DNA of 5,561 nucleotides, taken from Smithella sp. ME-1. GTDB lineage: Bacteria > Desulfobacterota > Syntrophia > Syntrophales > Smithellaceae. Position numbers and translations under genes: made by a program. This document shows positions 1 to 5,318 of this stretch, one piece after another (the first letter of the stretch is position 1; each line of letters begins with the position of its first letter). The DNA lies in the NCBI GenBank assembly GCA_000495415.1, contig AWGX01000702.1, positions 1 to 5,561 of the forward strand. Reading direction: 5' to 3'. The notes below the pieces were generated by a model, which ran no database searches, had not been told where the DNA came from, and saw only the letters and a program-made list of their open reading frames with translations.

Positions 1-213
1 GGGAATTTCATAACGTCCGTAACCGGTGCTGCAGCAGCAGTCCAAATCGGAAAAACGAAGACGGGCTGAGGACAGGGCTTTTTCCATGACTTCGTTAGCC
101 GAGTTGATGTTTGTCGATTTCACCCGGATGATTTCGGAGGCCAGTGGGCCTTTTTCAGTCATGATGTAGGCCTTGGCGGTAAGAGAACCGACATCGCATC
201 CCGCTGCAATCAT
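1..213 (-). CDS. 2-hydroxyacyl-CoA dehydratase / benzoyl-CoA reductase activase, BadF/BadG/BcrA family (N-terminal 71 residues, runs off the left edge)
   Basis: The ORF starts at an ATG read from 213 and stays open to base 1, so only the N-terminal 71 codons are present. AAGGA lies five bases before the ATG and supports this start. Residues 4-14 read AGCDVGSLTAK, the phosphate-binding loop (DxGS..K) of the ASKHA ATPase fold, and residues 62-67 read STGYGR, characteristic of CoA-substrate-specific activases. Known members are [4Fe-4S] homodimers that use ATP hydrolysis to drive an electron into a 2-hydroxyacyl-CoA dehydratase or benzoyl-CoA reductase in the cytoplasm. The cluster-binding cysteines of the family lie beyond the visible part, so activity cannot be judged. 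The partner enzyme would be expected to the left, outside the window. The gene is divergent from the GntR regulator at 440, which could therefore control it (inference). The substrate is unknown. Confidence 0.87.
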   Translation of the reverse strand, partial: MIAAGCDVGSLTAKAYIMTEKGPLASEIIRVKSTNINSANEVMEKALSSARLRFSDLDCCCSTGYGRYEIP

Positions 214-439
214 GGCATTCCTTGGTTTGCTGTTTCAGAATCTTCATGCTCCCGAAAAGAGGAACGGTATGTTATCCCCGGAAGCACCTTTGTTTGCTAA
301 TTACGCTACTCCAAATAGCTACACAATGTCAAGTATTTTGTATATCAATTATTATAATTCAATAACTGTTTGACAAGGTATCATTAATCGATTATACTTC
401 TTACAATTCAACATATTCTAACTTGAAGGTGAAAAGAAA
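214..439. promoter_or_regulatory. Divergent intergenic region between the activase and the GntR regulator
   Basis: This AT-rich spacer separates two divergent genes and shows no ORF worth calling. It holds the regulator promoter (370-398), a perfect 13-bp odd palindrome AATTATTATAATT at 347-359, and TTGTATATCAA at 338-348, whose TTG-N5-CAA dyad resembles GntR-family operators. On the minus strand a TTGACA (332-327) could be a -35 box for the activase, but no good -10 lies 16-18 bp downstream of it, so the activase promoter remains unclear. Confidence 0.5.
370..398 (+). promoter_or_regulatory. Sigma70-type promoter of the GntR regulator
   Basis: TTGACA (370-375) is a perfect -35 box, followed by a 17-bp spacer and TATACT (393-398) as the -10 box. 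Transcription would start near 405 and leave a leader of about 35 nt before the ATG at 440. A perfect 10-bp palindrome TAATCGATTA (385-394) lies in the spacer and overlaps the first two bases of the -10, a place where a repressor could block RNA polymerase. Autoregulation is an inference. Confidence 0.75.
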
Positions 440-1198
440 ATGTCAAATCAACAAGTACCGGAAAGAGCCGTGCGTATTCTCATGAAGGATATTTTCACCA
501 AAAAATTAAAGCCGGGAACCAAATTGCCGTCGGCGAAAGAATTGTCAAAACAAATACATATAGATTTAAGTTCATTGCGCATTGCCTTAAAGCGATTGGA
601 GGCGATGAATCTTTTACATATTAAACAGGGCGACGGCATCTACGTTAAAGACTATGTGAAGCACGCCGGCATCGACTTTTTGAGCCTGTTATTTACCCAG
701 GATGAAGCAAACATCGAAGATTACGTAATCGATGAATGCCTCATCGACGAGGTCTGGGAATATTGGATGATGTTTTTCCCGGAAATGCTGAAACTCGCAT
801 TTCATCGCCTTTCGTTGAAAGATATAAAAATCCTGCGTAATCTTCTGGAGGAGGAATACGCGAGCATGAATGACAGGGCGAAAATAATTGAATTGGAAAT
901 CAAGCAGCAGGACCTCGTGGTGGATGTCTGCAACAACACCATCATTTTTTTAATGTCAAATTCTTCCCGTCCGATGAGAAAAAAAATTATCGAAATATTC
1001 GTTAATGCCGTCAGCGGGGAGGACCTGCAAACTTTTATTGAAATGAAAATGTCTCTCCTGAATGATTATGCCAAGGGAACCATAACGGACGCGAATTCAG
1101 TTGCCGAAAAGTATCGTGAAATATTATCCGCGAATCGCCAGATGGTTAGGCAGAAAATTATTCAGAATGACTATAAAATTCATGTCACGTGTAAGTGA
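440..1198 (+). CDS. GntR-family transcriptional regulator, FadR-like (252 aa)
   Basis: This is a cytoplasmic DNA-binding regulator. The start is an ATG preceded by GAAGGTGA at 425-432, about seven bases upstream. Residues 8-70 form a winged helix-turn-helix of GntR type: KPGTKLPSAKELSKQ, then SSLRIALKRLEAMNLL, then the wing IKQGDGIYV. The rest (about 75-252) is predicted helical and fits an FCD/FadR-C effector domain; HAGIDFLSLLF after the wing resembles the E. coli FadR linker. Its 252 residues are close to the 239 of E. coli FadR. Compared with that protein, the Arg at the start of the recognition helix is replaced (VTRTTLRE against IDLSSLRI), so the operator probably differs. The ligand is unknown; an acyl-CoA or organic acid linked to the divergent activase is an inference. 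It is convergent with the CooC-like remnant. Confidence 0.88.
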   Translation: MSNQQVPERAVRILMKDIFTKKLKPGTKLPSAKELSKQIHIDLSSLRIALKRLEAMNLLHIKQGDGIYVKDYVKHAGIDFLSLLFTQDEANIEDYVIDECLIDEVWEYWMMFFPEMLKLAFHRLSLKDIKILRNLLEEEYASMNDRAKIIELEIKQQDLVVDVCNNTIIFLMSNSSRPMRKKIIEIFVNAVSGEDLQTFIEMKMSLLNDYAKGTITDANSVAEKYREILSANRQMVRQKIIQNDYKIHVTCK

Positions 1199-1311
1199 CG
1201 AGCATATCGATTCTGATCCTTTCCTTTGAAAAACAATCATTTGATTCATGAACATGTCTATCATCCGGTTCCTGGCCAGGCATTGCTCCGGCAACGTTTC
1301 GACACTTACAG
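1184..1311. other. Convergent gene ends and short intergenic region (no clear terminator)
   Basis: The region lies between two convergent stop codons. GTCAC-N6-GTGAC (1184-1199) forms a 5-bp hairpin over the regulator stop codon. TGTAAGTG (1190-1197) recurs inverted as CACTTACA (1303-1310), just before the end of the minus-strand gene. A perfect 10-bp palindrome CCTGGCCAGG sits at 1271-1280. On the minus strand, CGTTGC-CGGA-GCAATG (about 1296-1281) can form a 6-bp stem with one G-U pair. None is followed by a convincing T-tract, so no terminator is called. Confidence 0.35.
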
Positions 1312-1773
1312 TTACAGGCACAGCGCATTGATTATGCCGTCAACCGTCTGACAGGCTTCGGCCGAATCGGGAAAATCGAATTCCCTGATCAGGTCGTCTT
1401 CCGGCAGCCATCCCAGGATATTGACGGGCGCATTCTTGCTGATATCCTTTACTTCGCTCTCATTTCTGACACGGTTCAAAATCATGCCCATACTTTTATA
1501 ATTCACGGCCTTATTGTCCTGAGCCAGATGTTTGATGGTGTTGGCGACATTGATGCCCTTGGCGGACGTGTCGGAGATCATGATCAGGTGATCTACTGTT
1601 TTCATAACCCTGCGGTTGATCTGTTCCACACCAGCCTCCCCGTCGATGAGCACTACATTTCTTCCTGCGCCGCCAGGCCAATCGCAATTTCTTCCAGTAA
1701 ACGGAAAGGATACGGTTTTTTTACTTTTGATATAATTTCTAATATCACTGAAGGTGCGCTCGAAAATCTCCAT
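1312..1773 (-). pseudogene. CooC/MinD-like P-loop ATPase remnant: C-terminal half only, Walker A missing, probable compensating frameshifts (153-codon ORF)
   Basis: The start is an ATG read from 1773 with AAGGA nine bases upstream and a strong promoter at 1897-1869, so it may still be expressed. Residues 40-55 (VVLIDGEAGVEQINRR) carry the DxEAG motif of CO-dehydrogenase maturation factors (CooC). Residues 60-84 (VDHLIMISDTSAKG...), 95-104 (MGMILNRVRN) and 119-126 (ILGWLPED) follow in family order. CooC proteins are about 250-270 aa and begin with a GKGGVGKT ATP-binding loop; here the N-terminal half is absent and no such loop is encoded upstream in any minus frame. Residues about 20-38 look non-coding. 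The +1 frame over 1721-1659 instead reads PYPFRLLEEIAIGLAAQEE, a plausible helix before the VVLIDGEAG strand. An extra A in the seven-A run (1722-1716) plus one lost base near 1660 would explain this. ATPase activity is unlikely. A real short protein cannot be excluded. Confidence 0.68.
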
Positions 1774-1823
1774 GTAAATGGTTCCTTAATTCTTCAGCCG
1801 TTCTGAGGTGAAAATGAATTGAA

Positions 1824-1846
1824 TTATTGATAATTATAATTGATAA
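1824..1846. repeat. AT-rich direct repeat/palindrome in the leader of the CooC-like remnant, possible operator
   Basis: ATTGATAA occurs twice (1826-1833 and 1839-1846), separated by TTATA; a perfect 10-bp palindrome AATTATAATT (1832-1841) spans the gap. The element lies between the -10 box and the start codon of the minus-strand remnant. A very similar arrangement (TTATTGA...ATTATAAT...AATTGATA, read on the minus strand) lies at about 363-342, upstream of the GntR promoter. A shared operator is an inference; low sequence complexity weakens it. Confidence 0.35.
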
Positions 1847-1868
1847 GAATTTCCTTTTTGTGGAGTGA

Positions 1869-1897
1869 AGTATAAAAAACGCACTCTTTTGTGTCAA
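1869..1897 (-). promoter_or_regulatory. Sigma70-type promoter for the CooC-like remnant
   Basis: Read on the minus strand, TTGACA (1897-1892) is followed by exactly 17 bp and TATACT (1874-1869), the same hexamers and spacing as the GntR promoter. Transcription would start near 1862, giving a leader of about 89 nt before the ATG at 1773. The -35 box abuts the tandem decamer duplication, so it could be carried by an insertion-sequence end that provides an outward-facing -35. Confidence 0.72.
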
Positions 1898-1900
1898 GAT

Positions 1901-1920
1901 GATTCTGGGTGATTCTGGGT
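1901..1920. repeat. Perfect tandem duplication of GATTCTGGGT (2 x 10 bp), possible insertion-sequence end
   Basis: The decamer GATTCTGGGT occurs twice head to tail, and the pair is flanked by CAAGATG-like words (from 1895 and at 1922). A TGTCAA word (1892-1897) marks a possible outer boundary. IS21-family ends are known to carry short repeated blocks and an outward -35 box, which this resembles, but no transposase fragment and no opposite end are visible in the window. The IS reading is tentative; the duplication itself is certain. Confidence 0.45.
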
Positions 1921-2096
1921 ACAAGATGTGGGGTAGTCCACGCTTCCCCCAATAAAATGAGAATTCCGGATGCCGGCAATTGCGAAAACATAGTTCCATT
2001 TCCAACGTCAATATATACGCCTATAAGAAGCTGTAGCATTGCTGCACAGTTTACAGGAAGTTTTACCATATGCTTGTATTTTTTTCCCCTGATTAC

Positions 2097-3182
2097 TCAC
2101 AGGTTCGTTTTGAGAGAGTGCAAAAAAAAGTGGATTCGGGCACAAGTCTGCTCCCAGCCAGGAAATTCATCAAATCTGCGGCGGGCTGACAATGCCAGCT
2201 CCAGAAGAATATCCCGATTTCGACACAGATGACGAAGTTGGCTTTCCAATGTAGCCGAATCACCCGGGTTGACCAAAAAGCCATTTTTATTATTTTGAAC
2301 GATCTCATTCCCTCCACCTGCAGAAGAGGCAATGGGAACGACACCATAAGCCATTGCCTCCAGATAAACAATTCCAAAGCCCTCATAAAAGGAAGGTACC
2401 ACCAAAACATGACTGTTATGTAAAAGTGAACCAATGTTGGAATCAGGTGTTTCCCCCAGGAAAATTACCCGGCTGGAAAGTTCCAGTGATTGGACTAGCC
2501 CTTCCACTTCGCGAGCGTAAACTGTATCAACATCCCGGCAACCTGCAACACTCAACAGCCAATCCTCGTTCTTCATGTGCGCTAAAGCTGCAAGCAAATT
2601 ATGCAATCCTTTTCTCCGTATGAGATTCCCAAGAAAAAGTAACCTCAAGGGGCCTACCTGTTTGGCTCTGGCGGTAATATGCACCTCCTCTAAACCGGAG
2701 CCAAAACGGTCGCCAGCAGGCGTTGCAACCACGGCAGGCTCTTTATTACCCACCAGATGCTCCACCTCGTAACGTGTTGTCTGGCTGTTAAAAATAAACG
2801 CATCAATTGTGCGCAGGTAAGAAGCCTCAATCCGTCGATAAAACCATAGGAGCTCAGGAGAATGTTCTTCGCTGCTTCTCAGATGGTGCACAATCGAAAC
2901 TTTAAGATAATTTGTCTTGCCTCTGTAACTGCGATTGATAAGAAAGAGAGAAGGGTGAATCAGTTCATCCTGCAAAAGAATATCGACATCAAGATCAGCT
3001 AAACGGCTGCGTAAAACTGGTGAAAAATTTCCAACCAGATGACAGGGATAATTTTTAAAGGGAATTGAAACAATATCTACTGTATCATAATGCTTGCGCA
3101 GATATTCGACCAGCTTTTTATCATATAAGTAACCGCCGGAAAGTGTTTCCAGACTACCATATATGAGAAGTCCCAGGCGCAC
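2097..3182 (-). CDS. Glycosyltransferase family 4 (GT-B fold), last gene of the operon (361 aa)
   Basis: This is a retaining GT4-type enzyme expected to move a sugar from a nucleotide-sugar donor to an acceptor. The N-terminal Rossmann domain opens with MRLGLLIYG and a glycine-rich SGGYLYDKKL at 15-24. The C-terminal domain begins near 178 with LRLLFLGNLIRRKGL, the donor-phosphate-binding Arg/Lys motif. E267 and E275 form the E-x7-E signature in PSFYEGFGIVYLEAMAYG, followed by an SSAGGGNEIV donor-site loop. No membrane segment or signal peptide is seen. The start is a GTG at 3182 placed directly after the TGA of the PTPS-like gene and in the same frame; GGAG lies seven bases upstream, inside that gene. 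The start fits because GT4 proteins typically begin with such a hydrophobic strand. Its place at the end of a set with pterin- and pyrimidine-type enzymes suggests a small-molecule acceptor rather than a cell-wall polymer (inference). Confidence 0.9.
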   Translation of the reverse strand: MRLGLLIYGSLETLSGGYLYDKKLVEYLRKHYDTVDIVSIPFKNYPCHLVGNFSPVLRSRLADLDVDILLQDELIHPSLFLINRSYRGKTNYLKVSIVHHLRSSEEHSPELLWFYRRIEASYLRTIDAFIFNSQTTRYEVEHLVGNKEPAVVATPAGDRFGSGLEEVHITARAKQVGPLRLLFLGNLIRRKGLHNLLAALAHMKNEDWLLSVAGCRDVDTVYAREVEGLVQSLELSSRVIFLGETPDSNIGSLLHNSHVLVVPSFYEGFGIVYLEAMAYGVVPIASSAGGGNEIVQNNKNGFLVNPGDSATLESQLRHLCRNRDILLELALSARRRFDEFPGWEQTCARIHFFLHSLKTNL

Positions 3183-3560
3183 TCATCGCTCCATTTCGTA
3201 AGAAGCCCAGTTAACCTTATCCTCCCACAGACGCAATGTAATTTTTCGTACCTCCTGTGCGTGAATATTATCCGAAAGCCTATTACAGAGAATACGACAA
3301 AATTGCTCAAGAGATGGATTCAATCCGGAAAATTCATCCAGTTCGTTCAGCGTCTGTTCACGGTACCTGTTTATCTGATTGTCCAAGTGATCTTCGATAT
3401 CAACAATATCTATCAGATAACCATGCTGATTCAGTGACGTACCTGCCAGTTCCAGTTCCATTATGTAGTGGTGTGAATGCAGTTTGTTTTCTGAACCCCA
3501 ATCCCCTCCGATCAGAAAATGATGTGCTACAAAATCCCGTCTTACGGCGATGCGAAACAT
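3183..3560 (-). CDS. 6-pyruvoyltetrahydropterin synthase / QueD-family protein with altered active site (125 aa)
   Basis: QueD/PTPS enzymes are zinc-dependent and act on dihydroneopterin triphosphate. I chose the ATG at 3560 (MFRIAVRRDF) rather than one further upstream because AAGGTGA lies four bases before it and the family begins at this strand. The 125 residues match the usual 120-140. Zinc ligands appear kept: H13 in VAHH, and H28 and H30 in KLHSHHY. The catalytic Cys that QueD has four residues before the LHGH motif is Glu here (E24). The LDH..LN segment reads YREQTLN (67-72), so the catalytic Asp-His pair is missing; the C-terminal Glu is probably E113. A Cys-to-Glu change is known in PTPS-III proteins of folate synthesis, but the loss of Asp-His is not explained by that. 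It is therefore likely a different reaction or a divergent pterin lyase. It lies 13 bp after the dehydrogenase gene and directly adjoins the glycosyltransferase. Confidence 0.85.
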   Translation of the reverse strand: MFRIAVRRDFVAHHFLIGGDWGSENKLHSHHYIMELELAGTSLNQHGYLIDIVDIEDHLDNQINRYREQTLNELDEFSGLNPSLEQFCRILCNRLSDNIHAQEVRKITLRLWEDKVNWASYEMER

Positions 3561-3573
3561 CCTGTCACCTTTT

Positions 3574-4599
3574 TCAATAAAACAGAACAACCTGCAAAGC
3601 TTCTTCTGGCGATTTATCAAGCAGGCTATATGCTGCTTGTAAGTCATTAAACTTCATGCGTTGAGTAATCCACTTTTCCGGCTTGATTATAGATAATTGT
3701 TGCAAGGCAACAGCCATGCGGCGCGATTTGTTCCAACGGCCGGCCAATCCGGGTGTTAAGGTACTGACTTGGCTACTGAGAAGACGAATGCGGCTGCGGT
3801 GAAAACGACCTCCCAACTCAAGCTTCGCAGTTTTTTCCCCGTACCAGGAACCAATCATGACTCTACCGGCAAAACCGGTTATTGCAATTGCCTGATTTAA
3901 AACATGTGGCGACCCGGAAAGTTCAAATACCAGATCAAAACCGCTTTCCCCTTTCTCCAATGAATGTAAAATACTTTTCGACAGTTCGCTGGTTATATCC
4001 TCCGGCGGGAAAACCCTGTGCGCCCCGGCTTCCAAGGCAAGTGTACGTCGTCGTTCAAGTCGATCTATTCCTGCAAGCATTTGCAACGGAAACTGAGCTA
4101 ACAATGAAATGGTAAGCAAACCGACGACCCCCATCCCAAAGACAGCCACCTGTTCTCCGATTACAGGCTGGCTATCAAGCAGGAAATTTACGGCCGTTTC
4201 CATATTAGGAATAAATAATGATCGTTCTATTGGCATTGAATCCGATAAAGGAATCAGCTCTTCTAAACCAGCCAGAAAATGGCTCTCATGGGAATGAAAG
4301 GAAAACACTCTTTTGCCTGCCCATTCTGCCGGAACTCCCACACCCAACGAAACCACCTGACCGATACAGGAATACCCGTATTTAAAAGGATATTGGAATG
4401 GATTTTTTACGGAAAGATTATTTTCAGCAATGTCTGTTTCATCTGTTACATGCCCGCGATATATTAACATCTCGGTTCCGGCACTAATGGAACTGGCTAT
4501 CGTTTGCACCAAAACCTGACCTGCCGCTGGAGCAGGAAGTTGTTCTTCCCTTATTTCCACGTGTCGGGGTGAAACTAAAAACAGGCTGCGTCGCATCAT
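3574..4599 (-). CDS. Medium-chain dehydrogenase/reductase, apparently zinc-independent (341 aa)
   Basis: This is a cytoplasmic NAD(P)-dependent oxidoreductase of the MDR superfamily. The N-terminal GroES-like part has ISAGTEMLIYRG (38-49) and YPFKYGYSCIGQVVSLG (70-86). Canonical members have a Cys and a GHE motif at these places as catalytic zinc ligands; both are replaced, and no four-Cys structural zinc loop is seen. This pattern resembles BchC-like and other zinc-free MDR enzymes. The Rossmann nucleotide site is VAVFGMGVVG (151-160), and an Asp (D179) after the second strand favours NAD(H). FDLVFELSGSPHVLNQAI and AGRVMIGSWYG follow as expected. The start ATG at 4599 overlaps the upstream stop by 4 bp (ATGA); AGAGGA lies upstream with good spacing. 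A second ATG follows at once, so M2 is possible. The substrate is unknown; oxidation or reduction of a side chain on the pathway intermediate is an inference. Confidence 0.88.
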   Translation of the reverse strand: MMRRSLFLVSPRHVEIREEQLPAPAAGQVLVQTIASSISAGTEMLIYRGHVTDETDIAENNLSVKNPFQYPFKYGYSCIGQVVSLGVGVPAEWAGKRVFSFHSHESHFLAGLEELIPLSDSMPIERSLFIPNMETAVNFLLDSQPVIGEQVAVFGMGVVGLLTISLLAQFPLQMLAGIDRLERRRTLALEAGAHRVFPPEDITSELSKSILHSLEKGESGFDLVFELSGSPHVLNQAIAITGFAGRVMIGSWYGEKTAKLELGGRFHRSRIRLLSSQVSTLTPGLAGRWNKSRRMAVALQQLSIIKPEKWITQRMKFNDLQAAYSLLDKSPEEALQVVLFY

Positions 4600-5318
4600 A
4601 TTCTGGAATCCTCTATAAGTCCACAGGCCACTACATTAGTACCAATATGTTTGTAAAATGGCTTGGCTAACCGTGGATAACCGGACGGAAAGACAATTTG
4701 GTTGTGATTCATCTTCCGTTCCAGGACCGGTAGTCCAGCCAGCCATACGGGTGCAAGAGTTACAACGGCACGATCTACCAGCCGGTAGCGTAAAAAACTT
4801 GAAATGACACGAGCTCCTCCTTCCACCATTATACTACGTACCCCCATCTTGTTCAGGCAATGCATTATCATCAATAAATTCAGGTATCCTTTTTTTTCTT
4901 CCGCGCAAATAAATACGCTAGCACCCTTGCCTTCATAAGTACCTCGTCTGATTGTGTCTATATCGCCGCCACTAAAAATCCAAGGCATTTGATCATCGCG
5001 CTGCATAAGTCGGCTCGTCAGCGGAGTCCGCAGGTAGGTATCGAGAATAATTGGTTGGGGGTTCGGACCAGGAACAAGCCGGTTATTTAATTGCGGGTTA
5101 TCCACCAGAACCGTGCCAATTCCTACAAGTATAGCCTCATGTGATGCACGCAACATGTGAGTCAAGCGCATAGCAGCCAGATCACTAAGTTTGGTATTCT
5201 GACCACGGTTAGCTGTCAGGCAACCGTCCAGACTTTGTGCATAGCTTAATGTCACCAAAGGCCTGTTCTGCGGATGACAGGTCTGCGTGGCATTCAGCCA
5301 ATTTTTGAAGCGCTTCAT
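4596..5318 (-). CDS. RibD C-terminal-domain / DHFR-fold reductase, stand-alone (240 aa), first gene of the operon
   Basis: This family reduces the ribosyl group of 2,5-diamino- or 5-amino-6-ribosylamino-pyrimidine 5'-phosphates with NADPH in riboflavin and related pathways. Only the reductase domain is present, with no deaminase domain before it. Motifs are RPLVTLSYAQSLDG (19-32), RASHEAILVGIGTVLVDNPQLNNR (57-80, the conserved G.GT...D.P.L..R block), QPIILDTYLRTPLTSRL (88-104), MVEGGARVISSFL (164-176) with the NADPH-binding glycine pair, and a C-terminal LAPVWLAG. The start ATG is at 5318; an in-frame TGA lies only two codons earlier, which fixes the N-terminus. The ribosome binding site is weak (GGTTGAT) and lies inside a predicted stem-loop. 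Because it is linked to a pterin-type enzyme rather than to ribA/ribE/ribH, a role outside riboflavin supply is likely, possibly on a pterin or pyrimidine intermediate (inference). Confidence 0.87.
   Translation of the reverse strand: MKRFKNWLNATQTCHPQNRPLVTLSYAQSLDGCLTANRGQNTKLSDLAAMRLTHMLRASHEAILVGIGTVLVDNPQLNNRLVPGPNPQPIILDTYLRTPLTSRLMQRDDQMPWIFSGGDIDTIRRGTYEGKGASVFICAEEKKGYLNLLMIMHCLNKMGVRSIMVEGGARVISSFLRYRLVDRAVVTLAPVWLAGLPVLERKMNHNQIVFPSGYPRLAKPFYKHIGTNVVACGLIEDSRI

Larger units (their letters stand above)
1774..2096. other. Gene-free junction between the CooC-like remnant and the four-gene operon
   Basis: I see no credible gene in this 323-bp stretch; the short open frames have no family resemblance. 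From left to right it contains the remnant's ribosome binding site and 5' leader, an AT-rich repeat element (1824-1846), a minus-strand promoter (1869-1897), a tandem decamer duplication (1901-1920), overlapping stems around GTGGGGTAGTCCAC (about 1928-1941), and an imperfect dyad CTGTA...TACAG at about 2031-2056. It is where the left metabolic genes meet the right operon, and it may be a recombination or insertion scar. Confidence 0.5.

Noticed and set aside
440..1198. Naming the regulator fadR
   Set aside because: The fold and length fit, but a key recognition-helix residue differs and no fatty-acid genes adjoin it, so the symbol would overstate the evidence.
1528..1806. Plus-strand open frame of 92 codons opposite the CooC-like remnant
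   Set aside because: It is antisense to recognisable ATPase motifs, lacks a ribosome binding site and resembles no family.
1901..1920. Tandem decamer as the start of a CRISPR or longer satellite array
   Set aside because: There are only two copies with no spacers, and no further units on either side.
2031..2056. Rho-independent terminator after the glycosyltransferase
   Set aside because: The dyad CTGTA...TACAG is short, has a long loop and lacks a T-tract on the minus strand.
1745..2069. Minus-strand open frames (88 and 81 codons) upstream of the remnant that might supply the missing Walker A half
   Set aside because: Neither contains a glycine-rich GKGGxGKT-type loop or other CooC-like sequence; they run through the repeat and promoter elements.
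3561..3647. Upstream start (3647) for the PTPS-like gene, adding 29 residues
   Set aside because: The extra residues overlap the end of the dehydrogenase gene, show no family similarity, and the ATG at 3560 has a strong AAGGTGA site.
3574..4599. Calling the dehydrogenase a zinc-dependent alcohol dehydrogenase
   Set aside because: The Cys and GHE zinc ligands and the structural four-Cys loop are not visible.
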